This document shows, piece after piece, positions 46,607 through 57,779 of a stretch of 64,000 bases of DNA. Origin of the DNA: Owenia fusiformis (Eukaryota > Annelida > Polychaeta > Sabellida > Oweniidae). The translations under genes were made by a program, and so were the position numbers. Under the pieces are notes generated by a model, which was not told where the DNA came from, did no database searches, and saw nothing but the letters and a program-made list of their open reading frames with translations. Location of the stretch: positions 34,587,425 through 34,651,424 of the forward strand of contig CAIIXF020000010.1 in assembly GCA_903813345.2 (NCBI GenBank), given 5' to 3'. Within the stretch, counting starts at the first letter, position 1. The number at the start of each line of letters is the position of its first letter.

Positions 46607-47015
46607 CACGCGGTACTAACTTCGACCGTTAATTTGAATTTTTGACCTTCCGGATGTTTGAAAATCAAGGATTACGAGTCTCATACTGCACTGTTTTTCT
46701 TCAAACTTGTTCCATTCAAAGCATAACAAAAATCCCTTTCTGCTGGTACATTACTAGTATTTTCTTAAATAGAGTTCATACTTCCAGCAGCATTTTGGTC
46801 CCCAGCTGTAAGAAGGCCTTCTAACAGCTGGGGACCAAAACGCTCCTAAAACGACTCTTTACAATAAAGCAATGCACCGACAGAAAGGCAATTTTGTTTT
46901 GCTTTTAATGGTATAAGTTTGAAGAAAAACGGTGCAGTATGAGACTCGCAATCTTTGATTTTCAAGCATCTGGTAGATCAAAATTCAAATTAACGGTCGA
47001 AGTTAGTCCCGCGTG
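46607..47015. mobile_element. 409-bp near-perfect foldback
   Basis: Almost the whole element is one palindrome: 'ctaacttcgaccgttaattt' at 46616 pairs with 'aaattaacggtcgaagttag' near 46987, and the centre 'cccagctgtaagaaggccttctaacagctggg' closes it (46801-46838). Such an RNA would form a long hairpin. It lies ~760 bp upstream of the METTL27-like start codon. Confidence 0.85.
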
Positions 47016-47777
47016 ACATTGTGACAATCGTTACATTCATATTTCACAACCATAGAGGACGAACCTAGTGTGAACAATATTTTATGTACATAAGAAACCA
47101 GTCTAACATCATTACTTTGCTCTTTTACAATATGTCATCTGGTTTTACATACACCCCCAATCCGCATTCTGAAATCATGATACGGTACGGTACCTTTACA
47201 CATTACCGCACGGTACCTTATGAACAGTATCGTACGGCGAAGTATGATTTAATTTGAAGTGCAATACAGGATATATTCTGCTCGAGAAATTCCGTATTGG
47301 AACGAGACGAAAATTGCTAGTCATTTGTTAACTTGTGTTAGTCACTTTTTATAGTTCGTGTTAGTCATTGTTAGTCCATGTTAGTCACTTTATAGACAGT
47401 TTGATTATTCATAACTAATGTTTACTGTACTGTTGTCATTGTTATGCTTTATATCTTAAAATATACAACTGTAAATATGTTTCTTTATTTAAAACGTTTG
47501 TCGTGTTATATTTAATAGTATCCCCCCCCCCCTTTTCATGAGACAATTCCAAGTATGATCAAGATGTAGAGATTTTTACCAGAACGCCATGTTTCTTTCG
47601 ACATAAAAGTTTATTTCCTATAAGACTCATTGTAAAGGCAGATGTTTTACACCCACATAATTAACTAAGAATAAAGTTCATAATTATAACCAATAACACC
47701 ACCCTCTCTTTTAACCACGCTACCACAACGAGTTGAGGGGATGTTACAGATACAATAGAATTTTTTCATAATTTACA

Positions 47778-47894
47778 ATGGAGAAGTTCGAAAACATGAA
47801 TGCAAAAATATGCGATTTATATAAACCGACTTTAAGTCAAGATGATGTGTTGAATGCCTATGGAAAGTGGAGCGAAGGCGGGAAATACGACAAG
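47778..47894 (+). CDS. METTL27-like exon 1
   Basis: ATG at 47778-47780 in acaATGG context, 39 whole codons, ending GACAAG|GTAATA. Confidence 0.85.
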
Positions 47895-50800
47895 GTAATA
47901 CATCCCTATTAATAATCACTATTTTTAAGAGTTTCGGATAGTTTGATTGCATATGGGAGTGAAAACACGTTTAGTTAGTTATGATTATGATTTGTTCATG
48001 TGCATTCTGATACTCATAGCATCTTTCTGTTTCACCCAAAACATCAGGGCTGAGAAGATTTGAGATGTCATAGTTTATCATGATGATTCGTGTGTTGTAT
48101 TTTGATCCTGCATTCTCCGACTGAATTAGTTGTTGGAAAACTTTTGGAATTAATGATACAAACAGTATTCTATCAACACTCTGTTCTTCAGGTTTTTATG
48201 TTTTATGGAATGATTTGGATTTCTTTTCGGATGTTGGCTTTTATTTGTTCTAGATCGTTTGGTTTGGGATTAGCATAAAATGCTCTTTCAAGTAGCCCCA
48301 GATAAAGAAATTCGAGGATGACGATGACAGAATAATAACAGAACCAGGACAATTATTGCAAAATGATTCAGGAGTTCTTTCTCTCTAATTCGTGATGATG
48401 AGATTAGCGGATGCTTGCCAACTAACTTCAACTATCAACTAAGCCTAAAAAATCCATAAAATATTTAACATTCACCAATTTTAAATTAAGCAAGTTAGAA
48501 ACTTAAAGAATTACGTGATGAGCACCGTGATCTCAGCAAGATCGAATTATGGGAATTCATGAAGTTCAAAATTAAGGAAAAGACAATACATTTTTCAAAG
48601 TTAAAATGTCGTGAAAATCGAAAAGCTGAACTTGAGTTACTAAAGGAGAACGAACATCTTGAATCTTTAATTGCAAGTGACGGCTCTACCTTAATCTCTT
48701 CGGTATGTGAAGCCTATGAAAGAGCAAAAGTCAAACTTGAAAAAATGTGTATCTATAAGGCGAAAGGTCATTTGATCCGAGCAAAAATTGACCAGTATGA
48801 AAAAAATGAAAGATGTACGTCTTTTTTCTTTAATCTGGAAAAATCAAACCACGAGAAAAACCACATTACAAATTTGTCGATTGGTGGAGTAAGTATCGAA
48901 AATGATACTCGTATTTTGAATGAAATTAAACTCTTTTATCAAGATTTATATTCTGAAAAGGTCTCGCCCGATTTCAAAGATTTTGACATTTTTACTAATA
49001 ATCTACAGTCGCGTAAATTATGCATTGTGCGAACTCAGACTTACTGAAGCAGAATGCTTTAAAGTTCTCTCAACGTTTAAGTCGAACAAAACACCGGGGA
49101 GTGATGGCCTTTCGGCCGAATGGTACTGTATAAAGCATTTTGGAATGACATTTCGACAGGTGTTGTTGACAGTTTTAACCTCTCACTTAGAGTTGGACTC
49201 TTATCTGTTAGTCAAAGGCAGGGCGTAATATCTTTGATTGAAAAATCGGGAAAGGATTTATCTCTGCTTAAAAACTGGCTTCCAATTTCATTGTTAAATA
49301 TAGATTATAAAATTGTATCTAAAGTGGTAAGTAAGAGAATTGAAGCGGTTCTCTGCGCGATTGTTGAACCCGATCAGACTGCCTTTGTCAAAGGAAGACT
49401 GATTGGCGAAAACATTCAATTTATGGAGGATTTACTAATATATACTAGAGAAATGAAAATACCAGACATTATTTCTTTAATTGACTTTGAAAAAGCATAT
49501 GACAGTATCGAATGGAGTTTTATTGATTTTGCGTTGCGGTACTTTAATTTTGGCGATGAGTTAATCCGTTGGGTTAAGCTCTTTTACACTGAAATCAATA
49601 GCTGCGTATTGAACAACGGGCATTCTACTGGGTGGTTTAAAGTACATAGGGGTGTCCGTCAAGGAGATCCGTTAAGTTGCTCCCTTTTTGTTATATGTAT
49701 TGAGGTACTTGCCCTTAAGATCAGGCAAGATGAGAATGTGAAAGGAATCGATCTAAATGACCACACTCAGAAATTGATTATGTATGCAGATGATACGTCT
49801 CTAATACTCAAAGATGCAAATTCCCTTGAAGCTGCCTTATAAGCATTTTCGAAAAGTTTTATCAATTATCGGGCCTAAAAATTAATAAGGAAAAAACCGA
49901 ATGTTTTAGTGTTGGTGCCAACCATGATGGTGTAAATCCGAATATTGGGGGTTGTATTTGGGTAAAGAGGCCAAGTAAGTTTTTAGGCATCAGTGTATCA
50001 TACGATCCAGAGCATAATAAGGCGATAAATTTTGACCGGAAAATAGAATCCTTGAAGAGGATTCTGAACCTCTGGGGTAAGCGAAATCTCACCATTTACG
50101 GTCGTATTATGATAATCAAATCCCTTGCAGTTTCACAGATCGTATATTCTATGTCCATGACTGTCACGCCCGACAGCATCATCTCAAAGGTGAATACTTT
50201 GATTTATAATTTTTTGTGGAAAGGGAAACGGGATAAAATAAAACGAAATACTGTGATCGGATCTTATGATCAGGGGGGCATTCGTATGGTGAACATGACA
50301 TCGATGGAAAAAGCACTAAAAATTATGTGGCTTAAACGATTCCTTGATGACCAACTTAGCCACTGGAAAGTGATTCCGCGAATATATTTTGAACATTTTG
50401 GCGGTCTTAATCTACTTCTGCAATGTAGATATGAGTACGCCTATTTAAACAAAAAATCCCCGATTTCTATATGAATGCTCTTTCATATTATTCAACGGTA
50501 AGTGAGACGGGAGAACCAAAAAACAGTTCTGAGGTAAAGAGCGAGATACTATGGCATAATAAATACATACTTAGGGAGGGTAAACAGATATTTCAAAAAA
50601 GCCTTTTCGAAATGGGAGTTGTTCAAATAAATGATTTACTAAATGGGAATGGTAGTTTTATGGAACTGAATGATTTTAAATACAAGTTCCAGGTGGATAT
50701 AAACTTTTTAGATTACATTAGCCTAATATCTTCCATTCCAAAGAAATGGAAATCAATTTTAAAAAGCGATCCGAAAGCGAAGTGTGAAACCGAATATACT

Positions 50801-53800
50801 GAAAGCATCGAACATTGGTAACAAAACGGTCCACATCAAAAATTTGAATACAAAAATGATTCAATTGTGCATCAATCAACAATGTTTTTCTGAATCAATA
50901 AGCGTTAAGCGCTTATGTTGCAAATATAATGTTAACGCTCGAGATACGTGTACAATGGTATATGACATAACAAAAAACCACGCTTTTTGGGAATTACAGT
51001 ATAAGATTATTAATAATATTTATGCCTCAAATTTGTACCTTAAACTTGTTGGTATACGTACGAATGATAAATGTGATTTTTGCGGCCAAAAAGAGACGAT
51101 TGTCCACCGTTTTTGGGAGTGCAAGAACATCAAAAGTCTTTTAAAATATTTCGGAGATCAATGGAGAGAAAAGGATATACACTTAAATGAGCAACACGTC
51201 ATTGTTGGGTATTTCGATAGGAAACATTTTAGAAAGTTTAACTTTTCCCTCTTGATATTAAAATACTATGTTCATAGAGCTTATTATTCCAACATGCCAC
51301 TGACTTGTGTTGGATTTCAAGCCTATTTAAACGAAGGTTTCAGACTGGAAAATATTTTTGATGAGTGATTGTATGTGTGTGGTATGCATGATATGAATGA
51401 ATGTCGTGTGATTGGAATGGGTTTGTGTGTCGAATTTGGTATTCTTTGTACTTCTATTTCCTTTGTAAAAACGGCTCACAGCAAATCACTTGTATTCTGT
51501 CCTGTGTAATGAAATTGTATATTGAGAAAAAAAAAAAAAAAGATAATCCGAAATGCTGAATCAAAAAACAATAATGATCACTTTGCATTGCCTACACTAT
51601 TAAAAACAATATAACGTTCAACATTTTAACTTGAATTGGAACCAACTTACGACTATCATAACTTTACCCCTCTACCCCCAATGACCGATTCTTACGCCAA
51701 AATGTATCATTTATATCTACGGCTAAAGCTAGTAAATTAACGGACGCATCAAAAATTGCAATATGTACACTCTCCTCCATAATTGTAGCAACCACGACGT
51801 CCCCCTTCTCAATCACTTATAAAGTATGTTCATGTATTTCCTCTTTTTCAACTACTGCAATAAAGGAACAAATTGATATCTAAACATTGACAGACGTTGT
51901 ATGCTATCAAATAAAAACATCTGACCAAACGTATGGATTGGGGTGTATGGTAATGTTATTTAAACTGAAATGCAAATGTTGCCTTTGCATGAAACTGAAT
52001 TCTAATGACACTTATAACCACTTCAGGAATTGCCTCTTGGTGTCTACAATGGTCCACGTTATGCAGCTGAAGCTGTTAACATGTACATTCCTAACAAAGA
52101 CGCCAGAATAATTGATGTTGCGGCTGGAACTGGTAAAGTAGCTGAAGAGGTACTTAACAAATTAGAACTACATGTATATAGATTAATATCATCACGGATA
52201 TCTAGCTTTTAACAGGTCATAGACATTATACATTCAAGTTAAAACTTTATACGGTCACTGAAGACATTAACTGGCCGTAGCCAGATCGAAAAAGGTTCCA
52301 CGACGGCCAAACGTCTGGTGTACGGTTGGCTTGTGTCTACCGTAGGGGTTTTATTAGTTTCAATTAACCTTTGCAAACCATAGGATCGGCGTAATGTCCC
52401 CCTGCGGCTGCCTTCCTCTGCCTTGGTTTTGTCAAGAAAACTCCGCCCGTCGTAGGGCCGCTTCACACTGACCGTGCATCATCGTTTATCAGGCGTTCTG
52501 CAACCGTAGTTTTTACTTCTATAAAATAAGCCCTGCCCCTAATTTTGAACTGAGAAGAGTCCTCTGAATCTGAAGGATGTTACCTCAGATTTTGTAAAAA
52601 ATGATTGTAATTAATCGGACTTTCGTTATACTCGTATAACTGATATTTTCACAGTTTTATTGGATTGAAAACTTTTTAAACTGGTGTAATCGTCTAAACG
52701 AACTAAGAATTTAACTTTATGTCTCAGAAGATCCCCCTCTTGAGAACATTGCTGGGTTAATATGATTTCTAAAATTAACGACGATTTTGGGAGTTGTTCT
52801 AATCAATCCTTTCTAACTTTTTACCATATTTACGAAATTCTTTGAAATTTTCTCCATTTGGCACTACTATTCATACATTATCATACCTCTGAATGTTTGG
52901 TCTGATAATAACGAATGATAAAAGGACATGGTAATATACATTGAAACTTTTTTCTTTAGAGGTAGGTAAATTCTGCATGTCGTATTTACCCTTCAGGAGC
53001 CCCATCATGCATTTTATTCGTCATATATCTCTAAACTAACGTGATAGACCGCACGGTGACCGTATAAATATGACTTAAGCTTCACTGAAAGCTTGTCAGT
53101 TACGTCCGAATATTTCCAAATGCTCCAATAATCGAGTGAGAAATCATTTGCTTTAGCAACCAGAACGTTAGTTTTTGAACTGAAGAACCGTTATATTTAT
53201 TTAAGTATCAAATTCGAATGAACAAACACAAATAGACTATGAGTGTCATTAGTGCCTAGGTCACATTTGCTCCGATTCATCAGCCGGCGCCCGGCCGATT
53301 GCAGTTTTTTATTTAAAAACTGATTTCAAGTTCCTTCAAATTGACCAAACTGTTTTTAAATCATGTTCAATTTCTCTAAAATTCACATCTGACATCAAAT
53401 TTGAGATTTGACCTTCAAATTTGAAAAAATACTCAATCAGCCGAGCGCCGGTCGATGAATCGGAGCAAATATGACTGAGGCATCACCGGAGCTTACAATA
53501 AACATATAGTTAAAGCACTTTGTTGGTGAAAATGAAAGAAAGAACATTTATTTCAGCTGCAGAAATTAGGCTTCATGAACTTAGATGCCTTGGATCCGTC
53601 AACTAGGATGCTTAAGATAGCTAGGGAGAAGCAGCTGTATAAAAATCATATTCCTGCTTTTATCCTAGAAACAGGGACCCCCATTCTTGATGGTACGCTT
53701 ACATTATGTTCAGCTTGGGAAAGATTTGGACCTACATTTGAAAATAGTTATCTTCGTTTTCTGTGCATAGTTATTACACAATGTTTTATTAATGATGTTT

Positions 53801-55137
53801 TTCTGATATTTATTGATAGATTAAAATGTTGCCCTACTTGGTGTCCCACTTTTCAGATTTAGGGCTGTCCTGCTTATGTGGTAAAATGCGATTGGAGATG
53901 CCAATATTAGATGCATATGTATAAAAACTCAAAAGAAATATGGTGGAAATTTCAGATGAGTATGATGGATTAGTGACATCAGGAGGGATGGGCGATGGGC
54001 ATATTCCTCCGAAGGCAATGCACGAAATGGCAAGAGTGGTGAAGCCAGGTAAAATAGATCTTTGCGATACACCCTGCATTCTTTTGCTACACCAAGGGAT
54101 ACCCTAGGTATATAATATTTGCTGTATCATAAACCGTATCATATTGTGTACGAATTACTTAAGCAAGGTTGTAGATATCTGTGTTTGCGATTAAAACCTC
54201 AAAACATTTTCAATCAAAATATTTGTGTTACACCCCAGTCACATTTCCTACGGCGACCTTGCGGTCTATCATTTCTGCGGCCAGTAACATTTCTACGCTC
54301 GCCGTGGAATTTCTGCGCTCTCATACTTTTGCAGTCACATTTCCCACGGCAGCCGCACGGTGAATTTTAAATTTCCGTTGAAAAATAATACTTTTTTCAT
54401 TTTATTTACATCAGGACAATTTATAAATGTTATTCATAGTGCTAGGATGTAATATCAAATGAAAAGTGATCGTGAAACATTGACAAATAATGATTCAATC
54501 TTGTTGGGCCACTTGATTTCTACGGGGACCTCAGAAATGAACAAATATTATAACTCCGAGTTATAATTTCGACGGCGACCCTGCGGCCTGTAAAAACTGG
54601 ATACGCCGTACGGAGGCCGCAAGACGAGCGTAGTTTTCCTACGCTCGCCGCAGAAATACACTGATTTAATTGATCTGCGGTCGACGCACGGCCTCCGTAC
54701 GACAAATGTGACTGGGGTGTAAACTACCAAAATCATTGTCGACATGTGGCGTGATTTAATACCGACATTGTACTGTCATTCATACACGATGACATGATAT
54801 AAGGTCAAGGTAATTCACATGCTAGGATGGTCTAGGGGACCTGATCACAGCTCATACATGTACTTTGCATTATATGTGCTTAGTACATACACACTGTTAT
54901 AGACAACAAAAATAATACCATTTCCACATAGCTGATGATTTTCTTTTAGGTGGAGTTATATGCCTTGTCATGAGAGAGGAATTCCTCACGAGTGCAGAGA
55001 GCTATAAGAGTAATGCATTGGAGCATGAAATGCTTGACATGGAAAAACGTAAAATATGGATCCAAATAGCTAGAAATGTGGTGCAGGGATATGTAGTAAA
55101 CAGGACCGGAGTTGTGTTTGCCTTCAAAGTACTTTGA
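47778..55137 (+). CDS. METTL27-like methyltransferase (218 aa), five exons
   Basis: Exons 47778-47894, 52027-52149, 53557-53692, 53956-54048 and 54950-55137 join without frame breaks. The product MEKFENMNAKICDLYKPTLS begins a short helix, then VLNAYGKWSEGGKYDK and LGVYNGPRYAAEAV, and a class I SAM-binding motif IIDVAAGTGKVAEE (67-80). The second acidic motif NLDALDPSTRMLKIAR (89-104) and YDGLVTSGGMGDGHIPPKAM (about 128-147) follow, then VVKPGGVICLVMREEF and a C-terminal RNVVQGYVVNRTGVVFAFKV. This order matches METTL27 (WBSCR27) of vertebrates, a SAM-dependent enzyme of unknown substrate; the length is close (human ~245 aa). AATAAA signals are at 55171 and 55264. Intron 1 (4.1 kb) holds a Tx1-like LINE; introns 2-4 hold foldbacks and a GC-richer TIR element. 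Confidence 0.88.
48480..51541 (+). mobile_element. Decayed Tx1/L1-like LINE in METTL27 intron 1
   Basis: 5'-truncated: the endonuclease is gone, and coding similarity starts in the linker near 48490 (ELRDEHRDLSKIELWEFMKF). The reverse transcriptase spans about 49050-49850, with NKTPGSDGLSAEW, NWLPISLLNIDYKI, FVKGRLIGENIQF, LIDFEKAYDSIEW, VRQGDPLSCSLF and the catalytic YADDT. After it come a thumb-like part (KFLGI...) and a C-terminal cysteine segment CDFCGQKETIVHRFWEC. The frame is broken at several places (about 49000-49045, 49130, 49840, 50460 and 50800). The copy ends in a 15-A tail at 51527-51541. It lies in the same direction as the host gene. Confidence 0.88.
52027..52149 (+). CDS. METTL27-like exon 2, SAM-binding motif
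   Basis: After accacttcag, 41 whole codons with the VAAGTGK glycine-rich loop, ending GAAGAG|GTACTT. Confidence 0.9.
52243..53080. mobile_element. GC-richer TIR-like repeat in METTL27 intron 2
   Basis: Left 'actttatacggtcact' and right 'ggtgaccgtataaatatgac' are inverted relatives. The first 250 bp carry repeated 'ccgtag'/'ctgcgg'/'gccgtcgt' words and stand out as GC-richer than the flanks. There is no coding content. Borders are approximate. Confidence 0.5.
53253..53482. mobile_element. 230-bp foldback in METTL27 intron 2
   Basis: The left arm TGCCTAGGTCACATTTGCTC cgattcatc and the right arm gatgaatcggagcaaatatg actgaggca are inverted, with 'ggcgcccggc' / 'gccgagcgccgg' continuing the stem. 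Confidence 0.8.
53557..53692 (+). CDS. METTL27-like exon 3
   Basis: After catttatttcag; it encodes LQKLGFMNLDALDPSTRMLK, ends GATG|GTACGC (phase 1). Confidence 0.9.
53956..54048 (+). CDS. METTL27-like exon 4
   Basis: After ggaaatttcag; it encodes EYDGLVTSGGMGDGHIPPKA then MHEMARVVKP, ends CCAG|GTAAAA. Confidence 0.9.
54229..54722 (+). mobile_element. ~490-bp TIR element, copy 1 (METTL27 intron 4)
   Basis: Ends TTACACCCCAGTCACATTT and AAATGTGACTGGGGTGTAA. The outer thirds are GC-rich with repeated 'tacgctcgccg' and 'cggcgacc' words, the middle is AT-rich. There is no coding content. See copy 2 at 55444-55939. Confidence 0.85.
54950..55137 (+). CDS. METTL27-like exon 5
   Basis: After ttttcttttag; it encodes GVICLVMREEFLTSAESYKS ... 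and ends KVL with TGA at 55135-55137. It is bracketed by the two inverted ~490-bp elements. Confidence 0.9.
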
Positions 55138-55443
55138 GATGGTCGAATTATCATAGAAATGCTCTATTGTAATAAAGTGAATGTAGCGTTTTAGATGTGA
55201 TTGCAATTTTGAATTAAAAAATGTAAATATCATCTTCCTCAAATATGAATTTCTTTGTATTGAAATAAACATGAAGAAAAAATTAGTCTGCCCTATAGTT
55301 CTGAATGGTGATAATGCAAAGGCAAAGAAAAAAACAAATCAATATCTTGTCCATTGTTGGACAAGCTTGTCAGTCAATAGTTCTGAATAATCATGTATAT
55401 TTACATATAATCTTTACTTTTGGTTGAATAACAAAAAAAACGT

Positions 55444-55939
55444 TAACACCCCAGTCACATTTGTCGCACGGCGGTCGCAAGTCGACCGCAGATCAATTAA
55501 ATCGGTGAATTTCTGCGGCGAGCGTAGAAAAACTACGCTCGCCTTGCGGCCTCCGTACGGCGTATGCAGATTTTTACAGGCCGCAGGGAAGGCGTAGAAA
55601 TTATAACTCGGAGTTATACTTTTTGTTCATTTCTGAGGCCGCCGTAGAAATCAACTGGCTCAACACGATTGAATCATTATTTGTCAATGTTTCACGATCA
55701 CTTTTCATTTGATATAACATCCTAGCACTATGAATAACATTTATTAGTTGTCCCGATGTAAATAAAATGAAAAAAGTATTATTTATCAACAGAAATTTAA
55801 AATTCACCGTGCGGCTGTCGTGGGAAATGTGACTGCAAAAGTATGAGAGCGCAGAAATTCCACGGCGAGCGTAGAAATGTTACTGGCCGCAGAAATGATA
55901 GACCGCAAGGTCGCCGTAGGAAATGTGACTGGGGTGTTA
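55444..55939 (-). mobile_element. ~490-bp TIR element, copy 2 (inverted)
   Basis: Same element as 54229-54722 in reverse orientation, ends TAACACCCCAGTCACATTT and AAATGTGACTGGGGTGTTA. It starts ~300 bp past the METTL27-like stop codon, just beyond the two AATAAA signals. Confidence 0.85.
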
Positions 55940-57779
55940 GCGACAAAAAGAAAATACTCACCATGTGTGACTGTTTTATTAGGAACACGTTATGCACCAT
56001 TCGAAAGTTTGCGTGAGACCCCCCACCCATTTGACAAAATATTGGCCTGTCTAATTCCTTACCCTGGGGCAAAATAAATGTGTCAATTCCCTACCCTTGG
56101 AGTAATAAATCTGGTCAAATATTCGCGGCACCGGGTCCTTCCACCATTTGAAATCAATTTTAAAACATCAGATTTCCTTGTTAGTAGACTGATGCTCTTA
56201 AATGTTGAGGGATATACTTGCAGTACTTTGTTTATGTCAATATTTTAATCAAAGACACTATGCGATTCTTCGGGGAAAGTCCACTACACATGCAATTTAT
56301 GAATGAAATGTTCGCTTACGATTTACATAATTATAACCAATAGAGAAGACGTAATACTTTCACATTTGAATTCAAATAAATTACAACTGAAACGTCAATT
56401 GTAAATTGTTTAGACAGTGTATTTATCAACCAATAACACCCTTGGTATACGCAGCTAACGAAAATTGACCGGTACGGGTCAAAAGCTGGACCGGTACGGG
56501 TTAACGGTTTTATTTGAATTTAAAACAGCCATAACTTGCTCAATATTGACTTCCTCGTGTCTAATTTGAAATAAATGATGCCTCTCGATGCTTTTAAATA
56601 CCCCAATTTTTTACAGATTTTTAAACGGACCAAAACTCTCTAAATGCGCATTTATGCTCTTTTCTCTCGAGAACGACTGTCTCATTTTCACGATAACTTT
56701 TATTTAGTACTTCTAACATATAAGATCTATTTCCCCCATCAAGGTATGATGTAAATGACATGCTATTTACATCTTGTGAAAAAATGAGACAGTCGTTCTC
56801 GAGAGAAAATAAAATAAATGCGCATTTAGAGAAACTTAGAAATTTTTGCTTTGATTTTGCATTAAAATACAGGTATGTTCCCATAAATGTATAAAACGTA
56901 CGTTTTATCGAATGTCCTTCGATGTCCATTACCACGCGTACACTTACAGGTTGGTTCTCTTAAGTATTGCCAATGAGATTTTGAAGTATTGACATTATTT
57001 TTTGCGGAAATTCAAAATGTCCACCACTTAGTCACAGAAGAGCTAAATTTAGGGGCAAATCTTAGGAATTATTGCTTTGATTTGCCCATATGCAATAGTA
57101 ACAGTAAACTTGCAAGAGTTTGGGTAATAGTATATGAAAAAAGTATATATAAAATCAAAACTTTTGTTTCCATAAAACAATTGCAGTGGAATCAGAACTT
57201 CGGGAATTATCGCTTCGATTTGAATTAGATGTACACATATATTTCCGTAATATGTTAATGGGGTATTGGTCAAATGGCTGGAATTAATCAAACTTACCAA
57301 ATGAGACCGACCTTCATTGTATTATTTATTTGCCTGTATTTAAACTTTTTATACATCGAACCTTAAATGAACCGATCGTTTATGTATATGCCTTACTTCT
57401 ATTGGGGTTAGAGCCAGGTCAGTCAACCTTTTAAGAAGTGGTTATCACAATTAAGAGCAACCCCTTACTCAAATGTTCTCTCTGGTCACGCTTTTTGACT
57501 CATATCCGAGAAAGATTATGAAGCATCTCTTATATTCTGGATGTTTTAAATAGATGAACATACATTTCTTCATGTCCGCTCATTTAATTTCTCGTTAATT
57601 TTTCTATTTGGTCATATTTGGCATTTTGAATTACTTTATTGAAATTTTATACACGCCGGTAACGCATAAAAGTTTAAATAGGTATTTTTAAAAAGAGAGA
57701 TTCCAAAATTTCTCATGCTATAGAGACGTGTCAATATATCAGAACGTTTCGATTTATTTTCGACAAGAAGTTCAACAAA
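55940..57779. other. Stretch without a recognised gene; hairpin at 56636-56833
   Basis: A strong hairpin has arms 'tctctcgagaacgactgtct' (56662-56681) and 'agacagtcgttctcgagaga' (56788-56807), extended by 'taaatgcgcattta' on both sides. The last ~100 bp (57660-57779) should hold the promoter of the repeat-protein gene; 'gcataaaagttt' at 57665 is a weak TATA candidate. Confidence 0.5.
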
